This document shows positions 1 through 7,742 of a stretch of DNA of 42,537 bases, one piece after another. The DNA comes from JAGXFP01 sp039714535. Its GTDB lineage: Bacteria > Desulfobacterota > Desulfobulbia > Desulfobulbales > JAGXFP01. Within the stretch, counting starts at the first letter, position 1. Every line of letters begins with the position of its first letter. The translations under genes were made by a program, and so were the position numbers. The notes below the pieces were generated by a model. It did not search any database, was not told where the DNA came from, and was given only the letters and a program-made list of their open reading frames with translations. The DNA is taken from assembly GCA_039714535.1 (NCBI GenBank), contig JBDLJC010000028.1, positions 1 through 42,537 of the forward strand. The letters are read 5' to 3'.

Positions 1-1
1 C

Positions 2-76
2 AAGAAACCCGCGGCCAAGAAACCGGCGGCCAAGAAACCGGCAGCCAAGAAACCGGCAGCCAAGAAGCCTGCGGCC
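2..76 (+). repeat. Five tandem 15-bp units encoding KKPAA
   Basis: Units start at 2, 17, 32, 47 and 62. Units 3 and 4 are identical (AAGAAACCGGCAGCC) and the others differ at one to three bases. Each encodes Lys-Lys-Pro-Ala-Ala. The array runs to the left edge and may continue outside the window. Confidence 0.9.
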
Positions 77-154
77 AAGGATACTGAAGGGAAAAAGGCA
101 ACTCCTAAGGCTAAAAAAACCAAGAAAGATAGCTCGGCAGCTGGAGACAAATAA
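2..154 (+). CDS. C-terminal tail of an upstream protein, probably trigger factor (partial)
   Basis: The window opens inside a gene read in the frame starting at base 2; 50 residues and a TAA stop at 152-154 are visible. The tail is almost entirely Lys, Ala and Pro: five KKPAA pentapeptides followed by a Lys/Thr/Ala stretch ending in AAGDK. No catalytic domain is visible, so the identity comes from context only. In most bacteria the gene directly before clpP-clpX is tig (trigger factor, the ribosome-bound chaperone and prolyl isomerase), and the stop overlaps the clpP start by one base (TAATG), suggesting translational coupling. A basic histone-H1-like tail is not a usual part of trigger factor, so a different upstream gene remains possible. 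Confidence 0.6.
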   Translation, partial: KKPAAKKPAAKKPAAKKPAAKKPAAKDTEGKKATPKAKKTKKDSSAAGDK

Positions 155-756
155 TGAGCCTTATCCCAATGGTCGTCGAGCAGACTCCCCGTGGTGAGCG
201 GGCCTATGATATCTATTCCCGCCTGCTTAAGGAGCGGATTATCTTTCTCGGTACGGCGGTTAACGATGAAATTGCCAATCTGATCATTGCCCAGCTGCTT
301 TTTCTGGAAGCAGATGATCCGGACAAAGATATCATCTTTTACGTTAATTCTCCTGGAGGGGTGGTGACGGCCGGTTTGGCGATTTACGACACCATGCAAT
401 ACGTAAAGTGCGATATAGCGACCCTTTGTCTGGGCCAAGCTGCCAGCATGGGCGCGGTCTTGTTGGCGGCTGGAGCGGCGGGGAAACGTTATGCCTTGCC
501 CAATGCCAGAATTATGATTCATCAGCCCATGGGTGGTTTTCAAGGGCAGGCCTCAGACATCGATATTCATGCCAAAGAGATTCTTCGAATTCGTAAGGAT
601 CTTAATCGTATTCTGGCCGGGCATACCGGTCAGAAGGTCAGGAAAATCCAGACCGATACTGAGCGGGATTTTTTCATGAATTCTGCAGAAGCCCAAAAAT
701 ATGGCATTATAGACAAGGTTCTTGATAAGCGAGAAGCTGTCGGAGAGGCAAAGTAA
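154..756 (+). CDS. clpP: ATP-dependent Clp protease proteolytic subunit ClpP
   Basis: ClpP is the serine peptidase that forms two stacked heptameric rings and degrades proteins unfolded by ClpX or ClpA in the cytoplasm. The 200-residue length is normal. The catalytic triad can be placed: Ser98 in GQAASMGA, His123 in MIHQPMGG and Asp172 in the RDFFM segment. The N-terminal IPMVVEQTPRGERAYDIYS stretch is the typical mature start region. The ATG shares a base with the stop of the upstream gene, and clpX follows after 4 bases, so the three genes probably form one transcription unit. Confidence 0.97.
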   Translation: MSLIPMVVEQTPRGERAYDIYSRLLKERIIFLGTAVNDEIANLIIAQLLFLEADDPDKDIIFYVNSPGGVVTAGLAIYDTMQYVKCDIATLCLGQAASMGAVLLAAGAAGKRYALPNARIMIHQPMGGFQGQASDIDIHAKEILRIRKDLNRILAGHTGQKVRKIQTDTERDFFMNSAEAQKYGIIDKVLDKREAVGEAK

Positions 757-760
757 GTTT

Positions 761-2026
761 ATGACTGTAGATGATAAAAGTGATGGTGATGTGAATGTTC
801 TCTGTTCTTTTTGCGGAAAAGGGCGGGAGGATGTCAAGAAGTTGATTGCCGGCCCATCTGTTTATATCTGTGACGAGTGTATCGAACTCTGTAATGATAT
901 CGTCAAGGATGACCTGAAGAATGGCGCAGAGGTTGCCGCAGAGCCGGCCGGGTTCAAGCCGATGCAGATTAATGAGCATCTCCAGTCCTACGTTGTCGGC
1001 CAGGAGCAGGCCAAGAAAGTCCTGTCCGTTGCGGTTCACAATCACTACAAGCGGATCAATGTCAGTACTTTCGATGATGAAAGTGATGTTGAGCTGCAGA
1101 AGAGTAATGTGGTTTTGATCGGACCTACCGGCAGTGGTAAGACCTTGATGGCTCAGACCTTGGCGCGGATTCTTAATGTGCCTTTTGCCATGGCGGATGC
1201 GACCACGCTTACCGAGGCCGGTTATGTCGGCGAGGATGTTGAAAATATCCTGGTCAGTCTTCTCCAGGCAGCCGATTACGATGTTAAAAAGGCCAGTCGT
1301 GGTATTGTCTATGTCGATGAAATCGACAAGATTGCCCGTAAGGCGGATAGCGCCTCCATTACCCGTGACGTGTCCGGCGAGGGGGTCCAGCAGGCTTTGT
1401 TGAAGATTATTGAAGGTACTGTTGCCAGCGTGCCGCCCAAGGGTGGGCGTAAGCATCCACAGCAGGAATATATTAAACTCGATACCTCCAATATCCTTTT
1501 CATCTGTGGTGGCGCTTTCGTCGGCCTTGATGAGGTGGTAAAGAGGCGGACCGGGACCAAATCCATTGGTTTCGGCGCCAAAGTGGTCAGTCAGGAAGAG
1601 AAGAAGATGGGTGAGCTTCTCGCCATGGTTCGGCCCGAGGACCTGTTGCGTTTTGGCCTTATTCCAGAGCTGGTTGGCCGTCTGCCGGTTATTGCCGCCA
1701 TGGAAGAATTGGCTGAGGATGATTTGGTCCGGGTGTTGCGTGAGCCCAAGAATGCATTGACCAAACAATATGAACGTCTTTTTGCCTATGATAAGATTCG
1801 GCTCCGGTTCACTGAAGGGGCCCTCTCGGCCATTGCCCGCGAGGCCTTGAAGAGGAAATCAGGGGCCAGGGGGCTGCGCTCGGTTCTTGAAGAGGCGATG
1901 CTCGACGTAATGTATGAGCTGCCATCCAAGCAAGGTGTTAAGGAGTGCGTTGTCAGCGAACAGGTCATTCTCAACGGTGACTATCCGGTTGTTCTCTACG
2001 AGAGCGAGAAAAAGAAAAGCGCCTGA
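761..2026 (+). CDS. clpX: ATP-dependent Clp protease ATP-binding subunit ClpX
   Basis: ClpX is the AAA+ unfoldase that recognises tagged substrates and feeds them to ClpP. From the ATG at 761 the protein is 421 residues, a normal length; an upstream extension overlapping clpP was rejected. The N-terminal zinc-binding domain has four cysteines (Cys15, Cys18, Cys37, Cys40). Walker A is GPTGSGKT, the pore segment GYVGED follows, Walker B is VYVDEIDK, and the ClpP-docking IGF tripeptide lies in SIGFGAKV. The sensor region GLIPELVGRLPV is intact. It starts 4 bases after clpP, so co-expression is very likely. Confidence 0.97.
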   Translation: MTVDDKSDGDVNVLCSFCGKGREDVKKLIAGPSVYICDECIELCNDIVKDDLKNGAEVAAEPAGFKPMQINEHLQSYVVGQEQAKKVLSVAVHNHYKRINVSTFDDESDVELQKSNVVLIGPTGSGKTLMAQTLARILNVPFAMADATTLTEAGYVGEDVENILVSLLQAADYDVKKASRGIVYVDEIDKIARKADSASITRDVSGEGVQQALLKIIEGTVASVPPKGGRKHPQQEYIKLDTSNILFICGGAFVGLDEVVKRRTGTKSIGFGAKVVSQEEKKMGELLAMVRPEDLLRFGLIPELVGRLPVIAAMEELAEDDLVRVLREPKNALTKQYERLFAYDKIRLRFTEGALSAIAREALKRKSGARGLRSVLEEAMLDVMYELPSKQGVKECVVSEQVILNGDYPVVLYESEKKKSA

Positions 2027-2040
2027 TTGACCTTGCTGTT

Positions 2041-2260
2041 GGATCCTATCGTAATTACCTTGTTCTTGGTAACTGTCCAGTAGTACCCCTCAGCTGGTGG
2101 ATGCACGTGGTCGCATGCGATCAGGGTGCTTGGCCCCATAGTTTAACTATAGCCGGCGCTCTAATTTAGAGGCAATCTCGTGGGTACGTTGTGCACATCC
2201 GGGCCGGCAATGAAACGGCGCTGCTGAGCAGTTACGGGCTGGAGTTGAGCCCCTTTTCCT
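2041..2260 (+). ncRNA. Candidate structured RNA or long structured leader between clpX and lon
   Basis: The clpX-lon gap holds no convincing ORF but many complementary segments. Local hairpins: TTACC 2055-2059 with GGTAA 2068-2072; ATAGT 2138-2142 with ACTAT 2146-2150; CTCTA 2159-2163 with TAGAG 2167-2171. Long-range pairs: CTCAGC 2089-2094 with GCTGAG 2223-2228; GGAT and GCAC at 2099-2106 with GTGC and ATCC at 2191-2200 (two-base bulge); GCCGGC at 2152-2157 with 2203-2208. A GGGCT/AGCCC hairpin (2236-2252) followed by TTTT resembles a weak terminator, favouring the plus strand. It does not match tmRNA, SRP RNA or RNase P signatures I know. It could be a free RNA, the lon leader, or chance; covariation was not tested. 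Confidence 0.35.
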
Positions 2261-2320
2261 TTGGCTGAGTGTTTACGTTAAGGTAACTGTCTCAAAAACC
2301 TTCACAAGGTGTATTACAAC

Positions 2321-4729
2321 ATGTCTGAATCTAATTCCTTTAAAATATATCCGATGATGTCCCTGCGGGATATCGTTGTTTTCCCCCATATGGTTGCTCC
2401 CCTGATTGTGGGGCGGGAAAAATCCATCAAGGCCCTGGAAAAGGCAATGGAGGAGCGAACCGAGATATTCTTGATAACCCAGAAAGACGCTTCTGAAGAC
2501 GAACCGAGCGAGGATGGCATCTATCATCTGGGTACCATCGCCAAAGTTTTACAACTTCTGCGTTTGCCCGACGGGACGATCAAGGCCTTGGTTGAAGGTA
2601 AACGTCGGGGCCGGGTGCTAGATTTTCTGCCTAATAAAGATTATCTGGAGGTCCAGCTTGAGGAGTTTCCGCTTGAGGAGTTAAGTCAAGCCGAAACGGT
2701 TGCCTATCTGCGGGAAATTCAAGAGGCCTTCAAGGAGTATGGCAAGGTCAAGAAAAAGATTCCCCAGGAAGTGATGAAGGCCGTGGCCAAGATCGAGACG
2801 GCCTCTAAGTATGCCGATGTCCTTGCCTCACACCTGCCGCTTAAAACCGATGAAAAGCAACAGATTCTTGAGGCCGTTAAGATTCAGGATCGTTTGGAAG
2901 TCCTGCTGGACAAGGTGCATCGGGAGATAGAGGTTGCGGCCATTGAAGGGCGAATTCGGGGCCGGGTCAAGAAAAAGATGGATAAGACCCAGAAGGATTA
3001 TTATGTCGCGGAGCAAATCAAGGCCCTGCAACAGGAGTCGGGGCAGCAGGATGATCCGGCTGCTGATCTGGCCGAGCTGGAACAGGCCATTAAGGATAAG
3101 GAGCTTCCGGAAGAAGCCAGGACTAAGGTCGAGAAGGAGTTCAAGAAGTTAAAGATGATGCAGCCGATGTCGGCCGAGGCTACCGTCTCCCGTAATTACA
3201 TCGATTATATTGTCAGCCTGCCGTGGCTTGAGCTCTCCGATAGTTCAATTGATATCAATAAGGCCGAAGAAATCCTAGATGAGGATCATTTCGGTCTGAT
3301 GAAGCCTAAAGAAAGGATTCTCGAATATTTGGCGGTGCAGGCCCAGGTCAAAAAGCTTAAAGGTCCGATTCTCTGCCTGGTTGGTTCCCCCGGGGTTGGT
3401 AAGACCTCGCTGTGCAAGTCGGTGGCCAGAGCGATGGGACGTGAGTTTGTCCGGCTGTCCCTCGGCGGGGTCCGTGATGAGGCCGAGATTCGTGGCCATC
3501 GGCGTACTTATATTGGGGCCATGCCTGGTAAGATTATCCAGTCGTTGCAGAAGGTCAAGGTGAATAATCCGGTCTTCTGTCTTGACGAGATCGACAAGAT
3601 GTCCATGGATTTTCGCGGTGATCCGGCCGCTGCGCTGCTAGAGGTTCTTGATCCCGAACAGAATAATGCCTTTAACGATCATTATCTTGATCTGGACTAT
3701 GATCTTTCCGATATCTTCTTTATCACCACGGCTAATAATCTGCCGTCCATCCCGGCGCCCCTCCAGGACCGGATGGAGATAATCAAGCTGAACGGCTATA
3801 CGGAAGAAGACAAGTTGCGGATCGCCCAGGATTATCTGGTGCCCAAACAGCTGGAGGCCAACGGCTTTGCCGACAACGATATCGTCTTTAATGATGGTGG
3901 GGTGCTGGAGATTATTCGCCACTATACCCGTGAAGCAGGTGTTCGTAATCTGGAGCGGACCATTGCTTCGGTCTGCCGGAAGATCGCCAGGGAGAGGCTT
4001 AAGAAGGATCCTAACCGCAAATATCGCTTGACTCCCAAGGCGGTGGCCCGTTATCTGGGAGTGGCCGGATATCGCTTTGGGCTGGCGGAAAAAGACAATG
4101 AGATTGGGATGGCGACTGGTTTGGCCTGGACCCAGGTTGGCGGTGAGATGTTGCAGATAGAGACGGTCTTGATGCCCGGTAAGGGCAGGTTGACCATCAC
4201 CGGCAAACTTGGTGAGGTTATGCAGGAGTCGGCCCAGGCGGCACTGAGTTATATTCGCTCCCGGTCACTCTGTCTTGGTCTTTCCCCTGAGTTTTATCAG
4301 AAACTGGATATCCATATTCATGTGCCTGAAGGGGCGATTCCCAAGGACGGGCCTTCGGCAGGGATCACCATGGCTACTTCGATGATCTCTGCCCTCATGC
4401 AGTTGCCGATCCGCAATGACCTGGCGATGACCGGGGAAATTACCCTGCGTGGTCGGGTTTTGCCGATTGGCGGTCTCACCGAGAAATTGCTGGCGGCCAA
4501 ACGTGGTAATATTAAGACGGTGCTTATCCCCAAAGAGAACGAACGGGAATTGAGCGAGGTGCCGGCTCGAATCGTTAAAAGCCTTGAAATTATCTTGGTC
4601 GAAAATGTTGATGAAGTCTTCGAAAGGGCCTTGATTATGCCTAAAGGAGACAAGCTTTTCAAGAACCTGCCACCGGTTGGATCCTTCTGTGCCGACACTA
4701 TGAATGACGTCAATAATGTTCGACATTGA
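2321..4729 (+). CDS. lon: ATP-dependent protease Lon
   Basis: Lon is a homohexameric AAA+ serine protease that removes misfolded and short-lived regulatory proteins. From the ATG at 2321 (preceded by AAGG at 2306-2309) it has 802 residues, slightly longer than the 784 of E. coli. Order: N-terminal substrate-binding domain (SLRDIVVFPHMVAPLIVGR start), coiled helical segment, AAA+ module with Walker A GSPGVGKT (residues 355-362) and Walker B CLDEIDK, then the protease domain with the Ser679-Lys722 dyad (KDGPSAGIT and GGLTEKLLAAKRG). Numbering of the dyad equals E. coli Lon. A GTG at 2309 would add four residues but overlaps the ribosome-binding site. The last 30 residues are a variable tail. 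Confidence 0.97.
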   Translation: MSESNSFKIYPMMSLRDIVVFPHMVAPLIVGREKSIKALEKAMEERTEIFLITQKDASEDEPSEDGIYHLGTIAKVLQLLRLPDGTIKALVEGKRRGRVLDFLPNKDYLEVQLEEFPLEELSQAETVAYLREIQEAFKEYGKVKKKIPQEVMKAVAKIETASKYADVLASHLPLKTDEKQQILEAVKIQDRLEVLLDKVHREIEVAAIEGRIRGRVKKKMDKTQKDYYVAEQIKALQQESGQQDDPAADLAELEQAIKDKELPEEARTKVEKEFKKLKMMQPMSAEATVSRNYIDYIVSLPWLELSDSSIDINKAEEILDEDHFGLMKPKERILEYLAVQAQVKKLKGPILCLVGSPGVGKTSLCKSVARAMGREFVRLSLGGVRDEAEIRGHRRTYIGAMPGKIIQSLQKVKVNNPVFCLDEIDKMSMDFRGDPAAALLEVLDPEQNNAFNDHYLDLDYDLSDIFFITTANNLPSIPAPLQDRMEIIKLNGYTEEDKLRIAQDYLVPKQLEANGFADNDIVFNDGGVLEIIRHYTREAGVRNLERTIASVCRKIARERLKKDPNRKYRLTPKAVARYLGVAGYRFGLAEKDNEIGMATGLAWTQVGGEMLQIETVLMPGKGRLTITGKLGEVMQESAQAALSYIRSRSLCLGLSPEFYQKLDIHIHVPEGAIPKDGPSAGITMATSMISALMQLPIRNDLAMTGEITLRGRVLPIGGLTEKLLAAKRGNIKTVLIPKENERELSEVPARIVKSLEIILVENVDEVFERALIMPKGDKLFKNLPPVGSFCADTMNDVNNVRH

Positions 4730-4767
4730 GGGTGTTTTAAATATTTGCTTTTGTAAGATGTTTTCTG

Positions 4768-4796
4768 TTGACTATCTAGGGCTTAGTTGGTAAAAA
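4768..4796 (+). promoter_or_regulatory. Possible sigma-70 promoter for the tRNA pair
   Basis: TTGACT at 4768-4773 and TAAAAA at 4791-4796 are 17 bases apart, and tRNA-Val begins 15 bases after the -10 box. The -35 is strong and the -10 is weak. Confidence 0.45.
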
Positions 4797-4811
4797 ACTC
4801 GTTCCTAATCG

Positions 4812-4887
4812 GGGCGGTTAGCTCAGCTGGGAGAGCATCGGCCTTACAAGCCGAGGGTCACAGGTTCAAACCCTGTACCGCCCACCA
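4812..4887 (+). tRNA. tRNA-Val (anticodon TAC)
   Basis: A 76-base cloverleaf: acceptor GGGCGGT (4812-4818) pairs with ACCGCCC (4877-4883), discriminator A at 4884, and CCA is encoded at 4885-4887. The anticodon TAC is at 4845-4847, in a CTTACAA loop closed by a five-pair CGGC-rich stem; the T arm carries GGTTCAAACC. It is followed 14 bases later by tRNA-Asp, so both probably come from one transcript. Confidence 0.97.
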
Positions 4888-4901
4888 AACGATCTTTATG
4901 C

Positions 4902-4978
4902 GGGGTCGTAGTTCAGTTGGTTAGAATGCCGGCCTGTCACGCCGGAGGTCGCGAGTTCGAGTCTCGTCGGCCCCGCCA
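4902..4978 (+). tRNA. tRNA-Asp (anticodon GTC)
   Basis: A 77-base cloverleaf: acceptor GGGGTCG (4902-4908) pairs with CGGCCCC (4968-4974, one G-U), discriminator G at 4975 and encoded CCA at 4976-4978. Anticodon GTC lies at 4936-4938 in the loop CTGTCAC. The D arm AGTTCAGTTGGTTAGAAT and T arm GAGTTCGAGTCTC are standard for bacterial tRNA-Asp. Confidence 0.97.
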
Positions 4979-4986
4979 GTAGTTAC

Positions 4987-5021
4987 AAGGGATTAGCCTG
5001 AAAAGGTTAGTCCCTTTTTTT
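4987..5021 (+). terminator. Rho-independent terminator after the tRNAs
   Basis: AAGGGATTAGCC pairs with GGTTAGTCCCTT (two G-U pairs) around a TGAAAA loop and runs into a run of T. It lies 9 bases beyond the encoded CCA of tRNA-Asp. Confidence 0.85.
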
Positions 5022-5245
5022 GTTTTTTAATGCCAATACGACGGCCCCTCTCCATCTCCTTTGGCGGGACTCTTCTTTCCTGGAAATTGAAAGAACTGTG
5101 CAAAACGAGCGCCTTCGTATTGTGATGTTCTTTCGGCCACCAGTCATCTCAATTCTCTTATATGTGAATCAAGTTTTTCGCCATGGTTTAGCTTGAACGT
5201 CATCCAGGCATCTGCAAGAGTCGTTAGAGAGAAATCTGATTCTCC

Positions 5246-5274
5246 TTGACTATCATCGTTTCAACTACTACATT
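5246..5274 (+). promoter_or_regulatory. Possible sigma-70 promoter before the cysteine-rich ORFs
   Basis: TTGACT at 5246-5251 and TACATT at 5269-5274 with a 17-base spacer. The -10 agrees with the consensus at four of six bases. It would start transcription near 5281, just before the ORF at 5298. Confidence 0.4.
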
Positions 5275-5297
5275 GTGGTAATTGTTTAGTTGTCCGA

Positions 5298-5528
5298 ATG
5301 GTAAAAATCATGGTGTCCAAGTGTTTTTACGAGTGTCGTTGTGGTTTGCGTGATAACCACATTCAATGTGAAGATTGTTTGACCATCTTCTGTTGTAAAT
5401 GCCAAAGATGTAAAATTATCGTGCAGAAAAACGATAAATTCATGATGGAACAGTGTTGTCCAAACTGTGCGAGTATTTCTCTTCATTTCTTAAACAGGCA
5501 AGACAATCCTGTTCTGCTCAAGCCCTGA
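5298..5528 (+). CDS. Small cysteine-rich protein, unrecognised
   Basis: A 76-residue ORF (64 codons would remain after an alternative ATG at 5310 plus a few residues) with 13 cysteines, including CRC, CEDC, CCKC-x2-C and CCPNC. The paired CxxC motifs suggest a small zinc-ribbon or metal-binding protein. The last dozen residues lack cysteines. There is no clear ribosome-binding site at either ATG, but a plausible promoter lies at 5246-5274. It sits in a sparse region between the tRNAs and the DUF3108 gene. I do not recognise a family; the cysteine spacing is the only argument that it is real. Confidence 0.4.
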   Translation: MVKIMVSKCFYECRCGLRDNHIQCEDCLTIFCCKCQRCKIIVQKNDKFMMEQCCPNCASISLHFLNRQDNPVLLKP

Positions 5529-5545
5529 TTTGCTAATCTTCGTTT

Positions 5546-5752
5546 ATGGCTACAATTTTTGTCTTCGGTTGTTTAGTGTTGAAGGCGGAGGGCAATTGCG
5601 GCCTCGTTATCAACGAGTCTCGGATTGAATATCTATCCATGGAAAGAGTTCGAGTCACTCAGGAGTTATGGGTGGGTTGCAATTGTTTTGGTAAAGATAT
5701 TGACATTTGCTCGCTAATAGCGGGCTTGAGGCAGGGTGATTTTCTGGATTGA
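5546..5752 (+). CDS. Hypothetical small protein
   Basis: A 68-residue ORF 17 bases after the cysteine-rich ORF. Its second half (MERVRVTQELWVGCNCF then KDIDICSLIAGL) reads like a folded domain rather than random translation, with three cysteines close together (GCNCF and DIC). No ribosome-binding site is visible at the ATG, so it may start elsewhere or be the remains of a longer protein. No family is recognised. Confidence 0.3.
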   Translation: MATIFVFGCLVLKAEGNCGLVINESRIEYLSMERVRVTQELWVGCNCFGKDIDICSLIAGLRQGDFLD

Positions 5753-5936
5753 GGCCATCCGTGATCGGGGGGCTGCGACTATCTGAAAACATTATTTGTG
5801 GACAGACACATCGATAATGTCTAATTGCCTGGGGGGGCAGAGATATTGAATATGGTAATGGAGTGCTTGACTTGTGCTCATTCTGTATTGATAGAGTTCA
5901 GTCGAATACGAAAAATAGAGTCGGAAAGGGGGAGTC

Positions 5937-6143
5937 ATGGTTGCCAAGTGTTATGATTTCTTTGGGTGTAAAAAGATAAAATGCCCGATGTTTATCGAGG
6001 GGGAAGAGAGGAATTGCTGGGATGTGTCCGATACTTTCTGTCTTGTTGTGGAAGATGGCGAAGAGCTCGATATCGATGGTGATAAAAAGTTTTTCTGTAA
6101 AAACTGTCTCTACTTTGCGCATGTTAAAAATCTGGCAGATTGA
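5937..6143 (+). CDS. Small two-CW-like cysteine-motif protein
   Basis: A 68-residue protein with a good ribosome-binding site (GGGGGAG, 5 bases before the ATG). Its cysteines are arranged as C-x5-C-x5-C, then CW about 11 residues later, one further C, and a final CKNC pair. That is the pattern of the short two-CW cysteine domain often found at the ends of chemotaxis receptors and PAS/sensor proteins in Desulfobacterota, here standing alone. In the usual domain the first motif is CW or CWE; here it is CY. Function unknown; a metal- or redox-sensing role is conceivable but is inference only. Confidence 0.6.
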   Translation: MVAKCYDFFGCKKIKCPMFIEGEERNCWDVSDTFCLVVEDGEELDIDGDKKFFCKNCLYFAHVKNLAD

Positions 6144-6708
6144 ATCTGTGTATGTTCCTGGCCGGAAGAATCTTCCCTTGGGAACTTTGGATCAGGTTGC
6201 GAGAGATTGCAGCCGGTTTTTTTGTGTCTTGTTGTGTTTTTATCAGACCTGCGAGTATGATTTTGAAAATAGGTTGTAGTGGTTTCTATTGAGGGCAACC
6301 GCCTGATATTTCGTTGTAAAGAGGGGGTGTGGCGGCTGCTTTTTCTTTCTGTTGACAACCACGTTGTGGTAGTTGTATTATGCAGGCAGAGTTAGTTTAA
6401 CTCCTAGGCCCTGCTGTCGGTTCTCTTCTCTCTCCCTCTCTCTAATCCGATGGCAGGGTTTCTTTTTTTGCTTTTCCTTGTGTTTCTCTTCTAGTATGTT
6501 CCCGTATGTTCTAGGTTCGGTTAAGATTACTTTCTTTTTTTTGCATTATGATTTTTTGCAGATGGTTGTGTTCTGTATTCATACAAATCGCATAGATCAT
6601 CCATATGTGAATTGGTGCAATGAAATGATGTTGTCGATGTTTAACTGTAACAATGTGGTGAATATTCACCATCGGCTATTCTTGATTTTTACAATCCCTC
6701 TTTGTTAA
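6144..6708 (+). other. Intergenic region with a promoter and pyrimidine-rich leader
   Basis: No convincing gene is seen in this 565-base stretch. It holds a strong promoter-like pair at 6352-6381, a CT-rich tract at about 6420-6447, and a very T-rich stretch near 6535-6560. A 111-codon open frame (6373-6708) exists but has no ribosome-binding site and a composition expected from T-rich noncoding DNA. The leader to the next gene would be about 320 bases. Confidence 0.5.
6352..6381 (+). promoter_or_regulatory. Probable sigma-70 promoter upstream of the DUF3108 gene
   Basis: TTGACA at 6352-6357 and TATTAT at 6376-6381 with an 18-base spacer. The spacer contains an imperfect inverted repeat (ACAAC-CAC against GTG-GTA-GTTGT), which could be an operator. 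Confidence 0.6.
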
Positions 6709-7506
6709 ATGCGTATGTTTGAAAAAAGCAGATTCTGGATAATAGCGCCGGTTCTATTGGTTGTCATGATATGGCAATTGGTCGGGCTGATTTCTGTTGT
6801 TGAATCTTCGCCGGCGGATTTTCCTTTTCAACCGGGAGAGAGGCTGGTCTACAAGTTGCGCTGGGGGGTAGTTACGGCAGGGTATGCTGAATTAGAAGTC
6901 CTGCCATTTGTCCAGGTCAACGGAGAGGAGGACGCTTGGCACTTCATCCTGAAGGTCAGGACCAGTGGCTTTGTTGATTTGTTCTATAAAGTTCGGGATC
7001 GAATCGAATCATATACCGACCTGACTTTGACTAATTCCATCCTGTACAGGAAAGAGCAGCGCGAGGGAAATACTGATCGTGATGTGGTAGTTAGTTTCGA
7101 TCGGGTTGCCAGGTCTGCCGTTTACTCAAATAAGGGAGCGGCTCAGAATGCCATCGTGGTCAAGGACGGTACCATTGACCCCCTTGCCTCGCTTTATTAT
7201 ATAAGAAATTGGCCTTTGGCGGAAAATCTGGAGATAGTCAAGCCCGTAACCGATGGTAAAAAGGTTGTTAGTGGGGTGGCGAGGGTTGTTCGTCGTGAGA
7301 GGCTGAAAATTGGTGGGATCAAATACGATACTTTTCTTGTTGAGGCTGATCTGAAGGAGGTTCGGGGAGTGTTTGAGAAAAGTAAAAAATCAAAGCTGCG
7401 GATGTGGATTACGGCTGATAACAGGCGTTTGCTGGTAAAGGTGAAAAGCAAGGTTGTGGTCGGTTCTTTTACCGGAACCCTGGTCGAAATATCGGATCCT
7501 CTGTAA
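6709..7506 (+). CDS. DUF3108-family envelope protein
   Basis: A 265-residue protein with an N-terminal hydrophobic segment (about residues 9-30), then a periplasmic domain. The sequence FPFQPGERLVYKLRWGVVTAGYAELEV is typical of DUF3108 proteins, which begin their mature part with a GE-x-L-x-Y-x-x-x-WG/AG-x-A core and are predicted beta-rich. The family is uncharacterised and often lies near envelope or lipoprotein-related genes, which fits the mla genes just downstream. ATG at 6709 is followed by another at 6715; neither has a clear ribosome-binding site, so the start is uncertain by two codons. Confidence 0.75.
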   Translation: MRMFEKSRFWIIAPVLLVVMIWQLVGLISVVESSPADFPFQPGERLVYKLRWGVVTAGYAELEVLPFVQVNGEEDAWHFILKVRTSGFVDLFYKVRDRIESYTDLTLTNSILYRKEQREGNTDRDVVVSFDRVARSAVYSNKGAAQNAIVVKDGTIDPLASLYYIRNWPLAENLEIVKPVTDGKKVVSGVARVVRRERLKIGGIKYDTFLVEADLKEVRGVFEKSKKSKLRMWITADNRRLLVKVKSKVVVGSFTGTLVEISDPL

Positions 7507-7543
7507 TCTATTATTTAATATGTTGCGGTCGGTCTTTACCTGT

Positions 7544-7574
7544 AATGCCTGGATATTCAGGGCATTTGCTTTTT
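7544..7574 (+). terminator. Probable terminator after the DUF3108 gene
   Basis: AATGCCTG pairs with CAGGGCATT (one bulged base) around a short loop, followed by TGCTTTTTG. It lies 38 bases after the stop codon. Confidence 0.55.
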
Positions 7575-7649
7575 GTCATGGCCCTGGTTACTGGTAATTG
7601 GCTTTTACTTTCATGCCTGTTTTTTTGTCGTCAGAGCAAGTCATTTATC

Positions 7650-7679
7650 TTGACACTATTTGCCTGCACCAAGTATTTA
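7650..7679 (+). promoter_or_regulatory. Probable promoter of the mla operon
   Basis: TTGACA at 7650-7655 and TATTTA at 7674-7679 with an 18-base spacer, about 63 bases before the mlaE start. Together with the preceding terminator it separates the mla genes from the DUF3108 gene. Confidence 0.6.
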
Positions 7680-7742
7680 ACTATTTTATTATGAAGCTGA
7701 CCGATTGTCGGCTAATGTTTCATTTACTATGATAAACGTGGA

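Noticed and set aside
707..1768. 353-codon open frame on the reverse strand inside clpX
   Set aside because: It is antisense to a perfectly recognisable ClpX gene, has no ribosome-binding site and no family resemblance; such frames arise from codon bias.
2161..2240. Hammerhead ribozyme suggested by GAAAC in the clpX-lon region
   Set aside because: The other conserved core sequence CTGATGA is absent, so the match to GAAAC is chance.
6373..6708. 111-codon open frame in the T-rich leader
   Set aside because: Composition is dominated by Phe/Ser/Leu from T- and CT-rich DNA, no ribosome-binding site, and it overlaps a likely promoter.
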